The position numbers and the translations under genes were made by a program. A DNA stretch of 64,000 nucleotides from CBDIHP01 sp965279195 (GTDB taxonomy: Bacteria; Planctomycetota; Planctomycetia; Isosphaerales; Isosphaeraceae). A model generated the notes under the pieces. That model saw only the letters and a list, made by a program, of their open reading frames with translations, was not told the origin of the DNA and made no database searches. Below are positions 8,819 to 18,005 of the stretch, in pieces. The stretch is from NCBI GenBank assembly GCA_965279195.1, contig CBDIHP010000035.1:62001-126000 (forward strand), in the 5' to 3' direction. Within the stretch, counting starts at the first letter, position 1; every line of letters begins with the position of its first letter.

Positions 8819-9155
8819 CGAGGGCTCCCGACGGCCGAGGAGATCGCTGCGGCGGGACTCCGGCGACTCGCGACGGATCGCGTGCGAGTGCGGGGCCCAC
8901 CGGAGATTTCGAGAACGTGTGGTTTCATTCTCGGGCCCTCCCCGGGAAGCGTCAAGCGTGGCCCGCCCCTCGCGCCGAGGTCCTGGCGGGCCGGTCTCCG
9001 AACCTGTACACCCCGGGCCGCGACCCGGTGGGTTGTGCGGCCGGGACGGGGGAGCGCGGGAGGTCGGCGCGGGGCGATGCTGTTCAGGGCCGGATCGGGA
9101 TGGCATGCTCTGAGTGGTAGGTTCTCCCGCTGGCCCTCCGCTCAAGGACCGTCGC
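8819..9155. other. Divergent intergenic region without recognised element
   Basis: About 340 bases separate the minus-strand TPR gene and the plus-strand OYE-like gene. It must hold promoters for both. I see no convincing consensus promoter, repeat copy or hairpin here. Confidence 0.6.
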
Positions 9156-10589
9156 GTGTCCCGCTACTTCAAGTACAAGACCCTCGCCGACCTCGATCGC
9201 GACGCCCGCGACAAGGGGCTCGACATCCGCCTGACCGACGACATGGCCCCGCTCCTGGAGCCCTTCCACTGGGGCGGCCGGGCCGTTGGCAACCGCATGG
9301 CCGTCCAGCCGATGGAAGGCTGCGACGGCACCCTCGACGGTGCGCCCGACGAGCTGACCTTCCGGCGATACGAGCGGTTCGGGGCCGGCGGCGCCAAGCT
9401 GATCTGGGGTGAGGCGGCGGCCGTCGTGCCCGAGGGTCGGGCCAACACCCGGCAGTTGCTGGTCAACGATGTCAACCTGCCCGGCCTGGCCCGCATGGTC
9501 GACCTCGCCCGCTCGGCCCACAAATCGGCCTGGGGCGACGACGGCGACCTCGTGATCGGGCTGCAGCTCACCCATTCCGGCCGCTACAGCGTTCCAAGGC
9601 CGATCATCGCCCAGCACGACCCCTTGCTCGACCACCGCACGATTCTGAACCGGGCCACCGGGGAAGTCGTCGGGCCGGACACCCCGCTGATCTCCGACGA
9701 CGAGCTCGATCGCCTGCAGGACTCCTACGTCGCCGCCGCGAAGCTCGCCCAGAAGGCGGGGTATGACTTCGTCGACATCAAGCAGTGCCACAAGTATCTG
9801 CTGAATGAGCTGCTCGCCTCGCGGACCCGGCCTGGGAAGTACGGCGGGTCGTTCGAGAACCGCACGCGGTTCATCCTGACCCTGATCGACCGGCTCAAGG
9901 CCGAGGTGCCGGGCCTGCTCCTGGCCACCCGGATGAACGTCTACGACGGCCTGCCGTATCGCAAGGGGGGCGAGGACGTCGAGTCGATCGGCCTGCCGGC
10001 GGATTACCAGGCCCCGGTCACCTCCTGCTGGGGGACGAACCCGGACAACCCGGTCGAGCTGGACCTGACCGAGCCGATCGCCCTGATCGCGGCCCTGAGA
10101 GACCGAGGGATTCAGCTCATCAACGTGACGATGGGGAACCCGTACGCCAACCCGCACTTCCTGCGTCCGTTCGAGTACGCTCCCGTGGACGCGTATCAGA
10201 CCCCCGAACACCCCTTGATCGGGGTCGACCGGCACTTCCGGGCAGCGTCTACGATTCAGCAGACGTTCCCGGACGTTTTCGTGCTGGGGTCGGGCTACTC
10301 GTGGCTCCAGGCGTTCACTTTCCACGCCGGGGCCGCCAACATCCGCGACGGGCGGGTCAGCCTGGTCGGCATCGGCCGGAACGCGCTGTCGCACCCGGAT
10401 TTCGGCGGCTACGTCATGCAGGGGAAGCCGCTCGATCCCAAGCGTCTCTGCCGGACCTTCAGCGAATGCACCGCCCTGATGCGGGCCAAGCACAACGCCT
10501 TGGGCCAGTTCGCCACCGGCTGCCCCCCCTTCGACAAGGCCGTCTACGGCCCGATCTTCGACGAGGCCGAGACGACGAAGCCGAAGTGA
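9156..10589 (+). CDS. Old-yellow-enzyme-like NADH:flavin oxidoreductase
   Basis: 477 residues from GTG 9156, preceded by AAGGA at a good distance; an ATG at 9114 is the alternative. The TIM-barrel flavoprotein signature is clear: RMAVQPMEG near the N-terminus, LQLTHSGRYS, DFVDIKQCHKYLLNELL, and GGSFENRTRF about a quarter further on, which is the OYE/2,4-dienoyl-CoA-reductase pattern. The C-terminal third keeps the flavin-phosphate strands (VFVLGSGYSW ... VSLVGIGRNAL). It ends with three cysteines (CRTFSEC ... GC) but has no complete Fe-S motif and no separate FAD/NAD domain. It probably reduces an activated double bond with NAD(P)H; the substrate is unknown. Confidence 0.85.
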   Translation: MSRYFKYKTLADLDRDARDKGLDIRLTDDMAPLLEPFHWGGRAVGNRMAVQPMEGCDGTLDGAPDELTFRRYERFGAGGAKLIWGEAAAVVPEGRANTRQLLVNDVNLPGLARMVDLARSAHKSAWGDDGDLVIGLQLTHSGRYSVPRPIIAQHDPLLDHRTILNRATGEVVGPDTPLISDDELDRLQDSYVAAAKLAQKAGYDFVDIKQCHKYLLNELLASRTRPGKYGGSFENRTRFILTLIDRLKAEVPGLLLATRMNVYDGLPYRKGGEDVESIGLPADYQAPVTSCWGTNPDNPVELDLTEPIALIAALRDRGIQLINVTMGNPYANPHFLRPFEYAPVDAYQTPEHPLIGVDRHFRAASTIQQTFPDVFVLGSGYSWLQAFTFHAGAANIRDGRVSLVGIGRNALSHPDFGGYVMQGKPLDPKRLCRTFSECTALMRAKHNALGQFATGCPPFDKAVYGPIFDEAETTKPK

Positions 10590-10610
10590 ATTTCGACCGT
10601 CCGCCCCTGT

Positions 10611-10740
10611 GGAGTGCGGGAGCGAAGCGGTCGCTTTCCTTATCGCTCGTTGGCGGCAAAAGGGCGGGCTGATCATCCGGGGCAGACCAGCGGGCGAATC
10701 CTGGTCGCGAGAAAGTGGCAGACTTGCTCCCTCACTCCAA
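10611..10740. repeat. Family A repeat, degraded copy A3
   Basis: The left end GGAGTGCGGGAGCG and right end TTGCTCCCTCACTCC are recognisable, but the arms are eroded. It lies between two plus-strand genes. Confidence 0.55.
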
Positions 10741-10854
10741 AGGGTGTGGGATGGCCCGGTTGGGCCGAAGATGACCCTACCCGGCGACTGATGTGCGCGC
10801 TATAACGGCAGATCCTCGCCTCAGATCCAGCCTACAGCCGGGAGACCTCCGACC

Positions 10855-11274
10855 ATGACGCGCCGACTGATCGTGCTCGCCCTCGCTGCCCTTGTGTTTC
10901 CCATCGCCTCGGCCCGGGCCGACGACAAGCCGAAGGAAGGGCGGGTCTTCGAGATCCGGACGTACTACGCCAACGAGGGCAAGCTCGACGCGCTCCACAA
11001 GCGGTTCCGCGATCACACGTGCAAGCTGTTCCAGAAGCACGGCATGGAGCTGGTCGGGTTCTGGACCCCGCAGGAAGAGAAGCAGGGCAAGAAGGACACC
11101 CTGATCTACATCCTCGCCTACCCCAGCCGCGAGGCCGCCAAGAAGTCCTGGGCCGCCTTCGGCGCCGACCCCGAGTGGAAGAAGGTCCGCGACGAGAGCC
11201 ACAAGGACGGCGTGCTCGTGAAGAAGGTCGAGTCTGTGTTCGTCGACGCCACCGACTACAGCCCGATCAAGTAG
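10855..11274 (+). CDS. NIPSNAP family protein, exported
   Basis: 139 residues. A signal peptide (MTRRLIVLALAALVFPIASARA) is followed by one NIPSNAP-type ferredoxin-like barrel domain. This is marked by FEIRTYYANEGKLDALHKRF at its start, then HGMELVGFW, and the paired strand TLIYILAYPSREAAKKSWAAF. NIPSNAP proteins are small dimeric alpha-beta barrels of poorly known role; exported planctomycete copies are common. No catalytic residues are apparent. A 14-bp hairpin follows the stop codon (11288-11320). Confidence 0.88.
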   Translation: MTRRLIVLALAALVFPIASARADDKPKEGRVFEIRTYYANEGKLDALHKRFRDHTCKLFQKHGMELVGFWTPQEEKQGKKDTLIYILAYPSREAAKKSWAAFGADPEWKKVRDESHKDGVLVKKVESVFVDATDYSPIK

Positions 11275-11287
11275 AGCGGTCGGGTAC

Positions 11288-11320
11288 GCTGCGACGCGGC
11301 CGATCGGGCCGCGTCGCAGC
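11288..11320 (+). terminator. Hairpin after the NIPSNAP gene, overlapping edge motif D
   Basis: A 14-bp perfect stem (GCTGCGACGCGGCC and its complement) closes a 5-base loop, with no T-run. The right side continues into GCGCCCCCTA, the reverse of the edge motif found at 49046 and 58145. It may therefore be a member of that repeat as well as, or instead of, a terminator. Confidence 0.55.
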
Positions 11321-11347
11321 GCCCCCTAAACCCAGGCGAGCTATCCC

Positions 11348-12322
11348 ATGACCCCGGTCGAAGTCCACCTCGCAGACATCCAGGCGGCGGTCGAGCGGCT
11401 GGCGCCCTGGATCCACAAGACGCCCGTGCTGACCTCCCGGACGCTCGACGAACGCTCGGGCGGCTCGATCTTCGTGAAGTGCGAGAACTTCCAGAAGATC
11501 GGGGCGTTCAAGTTCCGGGGTGCGATGAACGCCGTGCTCCAGCTCAACGACGCCGAGAAGACCGTAGGGGTCATCACCCACTCCTCCGGCAACCACGGCC
11601 AGGCGCTCGCCAGGGCGGGGCAGTTGCTCGGTGTGCCCGTCTGCGTCGTCATGCCCCGGACGGCGCCGTCTATCAAGAAGGCCGCCACCGAAGGCTACGG
11701 GGCGACCGTCGTCACCTGCGAGCCGACCCTCGCCGCCCGCGAGTCCACCGTCGCCGACCTGATCCAGAAACAGGGATACACCCTGATCCACCCGTTCGAC
11801 GACTGGCGCGTCATCGCCGGCCAGGGCACCTGCGCCTGGGAGTTGCTCGAACAGTCCGGGCCTCTGGAGATCGTGATGCCCCCCGTCGGCGGAGGCGGGC
11901 TGCTCTCGGGCACGGCCATCGCGGTCAAGGGGAAGTCGCCGACCACTCAGGTCATCGGCGCCGAGCCGAAGAACGCCGACGACGCCCAACGTTCCCTGGC
12001 CTCGGGCCACATCGAATCCTCCGGCGACCCCAAGACCGTCTGCGACGGCCTCCGGACGTCCCTGGGCGAGCGGCCGTTCTCGGTCATCCGCGACCAGGTC
12101 GACGCCATCGTCACGTCCACCGAGGCGGAAATCCTCGACGCCATGCAGTTCGTCTGGGAGCGGTTGAAGATCATAATCGAGCCGAGCTGCGCCGTGACGA
12201 TCGCCCCTCTGCTGACGGGGAAGCTCGACGTGAAGGGCAAGCGGGTCGGGGTGATCATCACCGGGGGGAATGTCGATCTCGGGCCGTTCTTCGATATGCT
12301 AAGGTCGAAGTGGCTGTCCTGA
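11348..12322 (+). CDS. Serine/threonine dehydratase or racemase, PLP fold type II
   Basis: 324 residues, the length of the short (no ACT domain) threonine dehydratase/serine racemase group. The PLP lysine is K55 in IGAFKFRGAMNA. The substrate loop is SSGNHGQALA near residue 80, and the phosphate-binding glycine loop is VGGGGLLSG. The reaction expected is PLP-dependent deamination of L-threonine or L-serine to 2-oxobutanoate or pyruvate, or serine racemisation. The missing regulatory ACT domain favours a catabolic or racemase role over isoleucine biosynthesis. It is followed 45 bases later by the YajQ gene. Confidence 0.88.
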   Translation: MTPVEVHLADIQAAVERLAPWIHKTPVLTSRTLDERSGGSIFVKCENFQKIGAFKFRGAMNAVLQLNDAEKTVGVITHSSGNHGQALARAGQLLGVPVCVVMPRTAPSIKKAATEGYGATVVTCEPTLAARESTVADLIQKQGYTLIHPFDDWRVIAGQGTCAWELLEQSGPLEIVMPPVGGGGLLSGTAIAVKGKSPTTQVIGAEPKNADDAQRSLASGHIESSGDPKTVCDGLRTSLGERPFSVIRDQVDAIVTSTEAEILDAMQFVWERLKIIIEPSCAVTIAPLLTGKLDVKGKRVGVIITGGNVDLGPFFDMLRSKWLS

Positions 12323-12367
12323 ATCCGGACTTCGTTGCATCGTGGGCCCAGGCCCACCGGGAAGATC

Positions 12368-12865
12368 ATGGCCGACAATCATTCGTTCGACATCGTCAGC
12401 GAAGTCAATCACGCCGAGCTGCACAACGCGGTCGTCCAGGCCCAGCACGAGCTGGCGGTCCGTTACGACTTCAAGGGGACCAAGGCGTCGCTGGAGTTCA
12501 ACAAGAAGGACAACGCCCTGACGATCGAGGCGGACAACAAGGGGCAGCTCGAGACCGTCCTGCAAATCCTCAAGGAGCGGATGGCCAAGCGCGGGGTGGC
12601 GGTCAACGCCATCCAGCGAGGGAAGCTCGAGGAGGCCACGCACGACAGCGTTCGCGAGACGGTCACCCTGCACACGGGGATCGAAGGGGACGATGCGCGG
12701 AAGATCGTGAAGCAGATCAAGGGGATGGGCATCAAGGTCCAGGCCCAGATGATGGACAGCAAGGTCCGCGTGACCGGCAAGAAGCTGGACGAGCTGCAGA
12801 CGGTCATCAAGTTCCTCAAGGAGAACGGGCCGGAATACCCTCTGCAGTTTAACAACTTCACCTGA
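12368..12865 (+). CDS. yajQ: YajQ family nucleotide-binding protein
   Basis: 165 residues, standard for YajQ. The conserved N-terminus (HSFDIVSEVNHAELHNAVVQ), the YDFKGTKASLEF segment and the C-terminus (ENGPEYPLQFNNF) are diagnostic. The fold is two ferredoxin-like domains; family members bind nucleic acid, GTP/ATP or cyclic di-GMP and have been linked to translation and virulence regulation in proteobacteria. The start MADNHSF was chosen over an ATG 11 codons upstream because the family begins there. Confidence 0.94.
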   Translation: MADNHSFDIVSEVNHAELHNAVVQAQHELAVRYDFKGTKASLEFNKKDNALTIEADNKGQLETVLQILKERMAKRGVAVNAIQRGKLEEATHDSVRETVTLHTGIEGDDARKIVKQIKGMGIKVQAQMMDSKVRVTGKKLDELQTVIKFLKENGPEYPLQFNNFT

Positions 12866-13055
12866 CCGTCCGGGCTTCTCCGACGCGAAGTACCCGATCG
12901 ACCCCGATTCCCGAGCCCGGAAAGCGTCGAGCATCCCGGGCGGGCGGGACGATTCCAACGGCAGGATCGAAGCGATTCGCGGCCGGCACCGCGGCGGACC
13001 TGGAACCGTCGCGGCCACGCGGGTCAATCTTGTCGAGCGCCAGGAGGGCGGTTGG

Positions 13056-14213
13056 ATGGGTTTCCTCAACGGTCGCGTCACTTACATGCGGTACCGGATC
13101 TCGGGCAATTCTCCGTTGCCGTTCGGCGAGGAGCTGCTGGAGATGGTGAACCAGCACGTGATCGGCCGCCACGGCGTCGCGGAGGCGTCCGACGGCGTGT
13201 CCTTCGGCTGGGCCGGCGGCGACCACCTGCTCGACACCGTGATCGACCCGGTCAAGAACGTCATCAATGACGCGCTCCACCTCTCGATCCGGATCGACAC
13301 CGACAAGATCCCGGGGACCCTCCTGCGGGCCTACACCAAGATGGAGACCGACCTCCGCGCCCGCTCGAACCCGAGCGGCCGGCCGACGAAGGCCCAGCGC
13401 CAGGAGGCCAAGGAGGCCGCGCTGATCCGCGCCGAGGCCGAGGCCGCCGACGGCCGGTTCCGACGCCTCGCGCACTATCCCGTCCTCTGGGATGGCCAGT
13501 CCAACATGCTCTTCGCCGGCGCCACCAGCGCCTCGGTGCTCGACCGCCTGCAGAACCTCTTCCGCGACACGTTCGACCGCCAGCTCGAACCGGTGACCGC
13601 CGGCGGCCTGGCGCAGGACCTCGCGATCGCCCGGGGGTTCGAGACCCCGGTCGAATCCTTCACCCCGGTCGGCTTCGTCGGCGACCCGAACGCCAGCGTC
13701 GCCTGGAGCGACTCCGACCCGAACCGGCCGGATTACTGGGGTAACGAATTCCTCGTCTGGCTCTGGCACACCCTCCAGGCCGACGGCGACACCATCCGCC
13801 TGCCGGATGACTCCGAGGTCACGGTCATGCTCGCCAAGACCCTGACGCTCGACTGCCCCCGGGGCGAGACCGGCCGCGACCAGCTCACCACCGAAGGGCC
13901 GACCAAGCAGCCCGAGGCGCTTCGTGCCCTCCAGGCCGGCAAGATGCCGCGCAAGACGGGCATGATCCTCGTCCGCCACGGCTCGCAGTACGAGCTGACG
14001 ATGCAGGCCGAGACGCTCGCCGTGTCTGGTGCGGCGTTGCCGAAGATCGAGGGGGCGTCGAAGGACGAACTCCAGTACGCCCGGGTCGACGCGTTGCGTC
14101 ATCTGGTCGAGACGCTCGACCTCCTGTACGATGCCTACGGTCGGCGGCGGACCGGTCCGGAGTGGACCGGCGAACTCGGAAGGATCCGGCGCTGGCTCCA
14201 GCCGGCGGCCTGA
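13056..14213 (+). CDS. RdgC-like recombination-associated protein (tentative)
   Basis: 385 residues. The N-terminal half (MGFLNGRVTYMRYRI ... VNQHVIGRHGV) is followed by a basic, lysine/arginine-rich linker (RPTKAQRQEAKEAALIRAEAEA). Next is a strand-rich segment FRRLAHYPVLWDGQSNMLFAGATS and then LDRLQNLFRDTFDRQLEPVTAG. This order resembles RdgC, the ring-shaped DNA-binding protein that modulates RecA in proteobacteria, but I recognise it by architecture, not by a diagnostic motif. It is longer than E. coli RdgC (about 300), with an extra C-terminal region. It is monocistronic or co-transcribed with the membrane hydrolase gene 85 bases downstream. Confidence 0.55.
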   Translation: MGFLNGRVTYMRYRISGNSPLPFGEELLEMVNQHVIGRHGVAEASDGVSFGWAGGDHLLDTVIDPVKNVINDALHLSIRIDTDKIPGTLLRAYTKMETDLRARSNPSGRPTKAQRQEAKEAALIRAEAEAADGRFRRLAHYPVLWDGQSNMLFAGATSASVLDRLQNLFRDTFDRQLEPVTAGGLAQDLAIARGFETPVESFTPVGFVGDPNASVAWSDSDPNRPDYWGNEFLVWLWHTLQADGDTIRLPDDSEVTVMLAKTLTLDCPRGETGRDQLTTEGPTKQPEALRALQAGKMPRKTGMILVRHGSQYELTMQAETLAVSGAALPKIEGASKDELQYARVDALRHLVETLDLLYDAYGRRRTGPEWTGELGRIRRWLQPAA

Positions 14214-14298
14214 CCCGACAGACTTCGAGCCCTCCGTCGCCAGAGAAACGGGCGGCCGCGTCCCCACCCTCGGGGATCCGGCCGCCTTGGGCGATCCG

Positions 14299-15063
14299 AT
14301 GGGCAACTACCGCCAGCACCTCACGTTCGCCTGGATCCTCGGCATCGCCTACGCCGTGGCCTCGTTCCTGCTCGCCGGGATCCACTGGCTCTACGGCACC
14401 GTCGCCGTCCTGCTCTCGACGATGAGCGGGTTATTGCCGGACCTCGACTCCGACTCCAGTGTCCAGATGCGCGGATTCACCGGGCTGCTGGGCGTTCTGG
14501 TCGCCGTGACGGTCTGGAACGAACTCGGCCAGCTCCAGCCGCCGCCGATGTTCGAGGTGCACCTGTGGTGCGTCGTCCTGTCGTACGTGCTGGTGCGGCA
14601 CTTCGTGCGGCGGATCATGGCGAAGCTCACGGTCCACCGAGGGATCTGCCACAGCGTCCCGACCTGCGGCGTCTGGGGGATGCTGGCGTATCTCTACTAC
14701 CCCTCGCCCTACCATCTGGTGAAGCTCTCGATGGGCCTTGCGGTGGCGACGGGGTTCCTGTCGCACCTGATCCTGGACGAGATGTGCTCGGTGGATCTCC
14801 AGGGGGCGCGGGTGAACAAGGCCTTCGGCACGGCCTTGAAGTTCTGGTCGGACTCGCTGCTTGGCACCCTGTTCATCTACGGGATCCTCAGCCTGCTCAC
14901 CTACAAGGCCATCCAGGACTGGCCGGACGGCTCGCTCGCGGAGATCTTCCAGGAGAAGGTCCCCTCGCCCCGGATTGAGGTGAACTCCAACTCCGCCGTG
15001 GCACAAATGCTACGAGGCTGGCTGGAGGCCGCGTTCCCGACGCAGAAGGCCCCGGCGAAGTGA
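14299..15063 (+). CDS. Inner-membrane metal-dependent hydrolase-like protein (DUF457/YdjM type)
   Basis: 254 residues from ATG 14299 (MGNYRQHLTFAWI). At least five hydrophobic segments are visible. The family signature residues are present: GLLPDLDSD near residue 50, HRGICHS near residue 118 and HLILDEM near residue 158, which together give the D/H/H/D set of YdjM-like putative membrane hydrolases. The substrate is unknown; relatives are SOS-regulated in E. coli. It follows the RdgC-like gene at short distance, so the two may be co-transcribed and both could connect to DNA damage, but nothing in the sequence proves that. Confidence 0.75.
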   Translation: MGNYRQHLTFAWILGIAYAVASFLLAGIHWLYGTVAVLLSTMSGLLPDLDSDSSVQMRGFTGLLGVLVAVTVWNELGQLQPPPMFEVHLWCVVLSYVLVRHFVRRIMAKLTVHRGICHSVPTCGVWGMLAYLYYPSPYHLVKLSMGLAVATGFLSHLILDEMCSVDLQGARVNKAFGTALKFWSDSLLGTLFIYGILSLLTYKAIQDWPDGSLAEIFQEKVPSPRIEVNSNSAVAQMLRGWLEAAFPTQKAPAK

Positions 15064-15112
15064 GGGGCAATGGGTGATGGTGCCGGTTCTTTGCCACAAC
15101 GGGTCGCCCTTG

Positions 15113-15284
15113 CGCTGGTCGACGATCTCCTGATCCTGCCCCACCGGCGATCGGAGGTGACCACCGAACCGGATCTCCCCATCCAACGACGAGGGCGAAT
15201 GTCGACGGGTCGGGAGACCCGTTTTCGTGGCACGGCGTGTCATCCGGTGGGGCGGCATCGGGAGAGGCTCGCCCCGCGCTTTTC
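15113..15284. repeat. Family B palindromic repeat, diverged copy B9
   Basis: It carries CGATCTCCTGATCC, CCGGATCTCC, CGGGTCGGGAGACCCG and GGGGCGGCATCGGGAGA. The last is the reverse complement of the arm of copy B8 at 60298. The gap 15064-15554 otherwise holds only the PPIase promoter. Confidence 0.6.
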
Positions 15285-15440
15285 GGTGTGTGCTGGGTTG
15301 GAATTGGGATCAATGACCCAGGTTCCAGCGGATCCGGCCATCGGACCGGCACAGATCGTGGCACACGAACGGACTCCGAACGGAGCGGATGCAGAACCGA
15401 AAGTCGCGGCTGGCGTGTCGGCTCCGGCCGTCAGAATCCG

Positions 15441-15446
15441 TATAAT
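15441..15446 (+). promoter_or_regulatory. -10 box of the PPIase gene promoter
   Basis: A perfect TATAAT stands in otherwise GC-rich sequence about 110 bases before the ATG at 15555. No good -35 match is seen 16-18 bases upstream. Confidence 0.5.
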
Positions 15447-15554
15447 TCAAAAACTCGGGTCGCGTTGCGCCCACGGATCGGGCGTCGGGCTCGACCGGAT
15501 TTCCTCATCGGGGCGACCCTCGCGCCTCGCTACTTCGACAGGGAGACGTCTCTG

Positions 15555-16613
15555 ATGCGACCCAACGTCCGAGCGGCCCTCGGCCTGGCCTTGACCCTTT
15601 TGGCCTCGGGATCCGCGCTCGGCCAGGCCCCGGCCCGGGCGCCCGCCGGCGGGGCCCCCCAGCAGAAGGCCCAGCGCCCGGCGGTCTTCGACAAGGTGGT
15701 GGCCACCGTCAACGGCGACAACATCACCGCCGGCGAGGTCGTCCAGTACCTCAGCAACTTCCCGATCCAGCCCGGCGAGGAGGCCGAGAGCTATCGGGAC
15801 GCCGTCGACGGCCTGGTCAACTTCAAGCTCGTCAAGCTGTTCCTGATCAAGGAGAAGGTCGCCGTCACCGAGAAGGAACTCGACGAGGAGCAGGCCCGGT
15901 TCGAGAAGGCCCTCAAGGACGGCGGCGGCGATCTCGCCTCGGCCCTGGCCCAGAGCGGAACCTCGCTCGACACCCTCCGCAAGGAGATGGCCAACACCCT
16001 GCGCTGGAAGAACTACGTCCTGAAGAAGGGCACCGACGCCGAACTCAAGGCGTTCGTGGAGGCCAACAAGGACCTGTTCTACGGCACCCAGGTGCGGGCC
16101 AGCCACATCATGGTGAAGTCGCCGGAGACCGCCAGCGCGGCCGACAAGGCCAAGGCGAAGGCGAAGATCGACGCCATCAAGGCCGAGATCGACGGCGGCA
16201 CGATCAAGTTCGCCGACGCCGCCAACAAGTACTCCGAGGACGACCGCAACGTCGCCGCCAAGTCGGGCGGGGACCTCGGCTACTTCACCCGCAAGGGCCT
16301 GACGGAGAAGTTCGCCGCCGCGGCGTTCGCGATGAAGAAGGGGTCGATCTCCGAGATCGTCGCCACCGACTACGGCCTGCACCTGATCCAGGTCACCGAT
16401 CGCAAGGAAGGCCAGCCGCTGGACTTCGAGAAGCAGAAGGTCGCCATCCTCAACGCCTACGCCGCCGACCTCCAGGAGAAGATCGTCGAGTCCGAGCGCA
16501 AGGCCGCCAAGATCGACATCAAGCCGATGCCCGCCGACCTCATGCCGGCCCGTCCCGCCGGCGCCGCCCCGGCCCCCGGCGGCACCGCCCCGAAGGCCGC
16601 CGCCCCGAAGTGA
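15555..16613 (+). CDS. Exported peptidyl-prolyl isomerase, parvulin (SurA/PrsA type)
   Basis: 352 residues. Signal peptide (MRPNVRAALGLALTLLASGSALG-QA), an N-terminal SurA-like helical chaperone domain (DKVVATVNGDNITAGEVVQYL), then a parvulin rotamase domain beginning VRASHIMVKSPETA. This includes SEDDRNVAAKSGGDLGYFTRKGL and ends YGLHLIQVTDRKEG. The catalytic-type histidines of both strands are present. The role expected is folding of exported and outer-membrane proteins. The C-terminus is an Ala/Pro tail. It is separated from the convergent epimerase gene by repeat B1. Confidence 0.92.
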   Translation: MRPNVRAALGLALTLLASGSALGQAPARAPAGGAPQQKAQRPAVFDKVVATVNGDNITAGEVVQYLSNFPIQPGEEAESYRDAVDGLVNFKLVKLFLIKEKVAVTEKELDEEQARFEKALKDGGGDLASALAQSGTSLDTLRKEMANTLRWKNYVLKKGTDAELKAFVEANKDLFYGTQVRASHIMVKSPETASAADKAKAKAKIDAIKAEIDGGTIKFADAANKYSEDDRNVAAKSGGDLGYFTRKGLTEKFAAAAFAMKKGSISEIVATDYGLHLIQVTDRKEGQPLDFEKQKVAILNAYAADLQEKIVESERKAAKIDIKPMPADLMPARPAGAAPAPGGTAPKAAAPK

Positions 16614-16694
16614 CCGACAATCCCCCGTCCGGCCGTACGATCTCGGCCGGGCGATCGGTTTCCTGTGAAGGGCTTTCGCGCCGGGACCGGCTCC

Positions 16695-16909
16695 GAAGCG
16701 CTGGGCGCGGGTCTCCCGCCCCCGCCCCAACCTGGATCCCAGGAAAACAAATCACCGGGTCTCCAGACCCATTCCCTGGTTGAGAGGGGAATGGGTCTGG
16801 AGACCCGGTTTCGTTGTACGGCGCGGCATAGGTAAGGGCGGGGTCGAGAGACCTGCGCCCAGCGCTTCGGACCTGCGCCCGGCGCTTCGGACCCGCGCCT
16901 AGCTTCCGC
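16695..16909. repeat. Family B palindromic repeat, copy B1
   Basis: A complete copy. The outer arms are GCGCTGGGCGCGGGTCTCC and its near complement ending CGCCCAGCGC. The inner palindromes CCGGGTCTCCAGACCC and GGGTCTGGAGACCCGG face each other around a short loop. Extra half-copies of the right edge (GCGCCCGGCGCTTCGG) follow. It fills the gap between convergent genes (16614-16936). Confidence 0.85.
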
Positions 16910-16936
16910 TGTGGGGGGGTAGTTCGGGCCGTTGGA

Positions 16937-17908
16937 TTAGAGATCCGAGAGATCGAGCCGCCCTTGTTCCTTGAGGGCGACGAACCGGCGGTAGGTCTCG
17001 GCGATGCCTTCGGCCAGCGGGGTCCTCGGCAGGGGGCCGAGCTTGGCGGCGAGGCGAGAATCGTCCAGGTCGGGGGCGATCGGGAGCTGGCGGTCGCCGT
17101 GGGTGACGAGTTCGGCCGCCTCGGGGGCCGCCTCGCGGAGCAGGGCGACGAAGCGCTCGATCGGTTCCACCGCGCCCCGGACGTTGAAGGCGTCGGCACC
17201 TTCGAACGGCCGCGTCAACGCCATCAGGAACGTCCGGGCGACGTCGCTGACGTACTGCAGGTCTTGGAGCCCGCCGTAGCTGATCTTGTACGGCAGGCCG
17301 GCGGCGACCGACTTGATCGCCTTGGTCGGCTCGCTCGTCATGCCGAAGTCCCGGCCGACGCCGTAGACCGTCCAGGGGCGCAGGCCGACGCTGGTGATCC
17401 CCTGGTCGAGCCAGTAGACCTTCGCATTCAGCTCATTGCAGACCTTGTACGCCCCGTAGTGGGTCAGCGGGGCCAGTCGCACCTCGTCCGCGACCGGCGA
17501 CGGATCGCCCGGCGCCAGCGGCCCGTGGACGGCGGCCGAGCTGGCATAGACGACCCGCTGGACCTGCCCCTTGTGGGCCACGGCCGCCTCGAACGCGGCG
17601 AGCGTCCCGATGACGTTGACCTTCGCGCCCAGGATCGGATTGGCGCGACAGGTCGGGGTCTGGAGCCCGGCGAGGTGGAGGATGTGGGTCGTCCCCAGGT
17701 CGCCGACGGCCTTCGAGACGGCCTCGGGGTCCGAGACGTCCCCCTGGACGAAGTGGACCTTCCGGCGGCCCTCGCCGTCGATCAGGAGGTCGAGGCGGTG
17801 GGTGTCCTCCTTGAGGTCAAAGATCCAGACCTCCGCCCCCTCGTCCACGAGATGCTTGGCCGCCCACGACCCGATGCAGCCGTATCCGCCGGTCATCAAT
17901 ACCCGCAC
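16937..17908 (-). CDS. NAD-dependent epimerase/dehydratase (extended SDR)
   Basis: 323 residues. The N-terminal nucleotide-binding motif MTGGYGCIGS fits T-G-G-x-G-x-x-G. The catalytic pair is YGAYKVCNE (Y-x-x-x-K) near residue 155, with the serine in YASSAAVHG. WTVYGVGRDFG and the C-terminal substrate domain complete the extended SDR pattern. Such enzymes epimerise or dehydrate nucleotide sugars; no motif tells which one. It follows the hybrid kinase gene on the same strand, but 254 bases and repeat copy A4 lie between, so co-transcription is doubtful. Confidence 0.88.
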   Translation of the reverse strand: MRVLMTGGYGCIGSWAAKHLVDEGAEVWIFDLKEDTHRLDLLIDGEGRRKVHFVQGDVSDPEAVSKAVGDLGTTHILHLAGLQTPTCRANPILGAKVNVIGTLAAFEAAVAHKGQVQRVVYASSAAVHGPLAPGDPSPVADEVRLAPLTHYGAYKVCNELNAKVYWLDQGITSVGLRPWTVYGVGRDFGMTSEPTKAIKSVAAGLPYKISYGGLQDLQYVSDVARTFLMALTRPFEGADAFNVRGAVEPIERFVALLREAAPEAAELVTHGDRQLPIAPDLDDSRLAAKLGPLPRTPLAEGIAETYRRFVALKEQGRLDLSDL

Positions 17909-18005
17909 GAGAATCCTCGCTCAACCGTGTCCAACCTTTGGTGAACTGTTGCGCGAGCATAGGGGGAAACGCCCGAACTATCAAGCGAGGAGAGAGCGAC
18001 CGCCC

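Noticed and set aside
16695..16909. CRISPR array
   Set aside because: The repeats here are palindromic units in scattered intergenic places, with no regular spacers and no cas genes.
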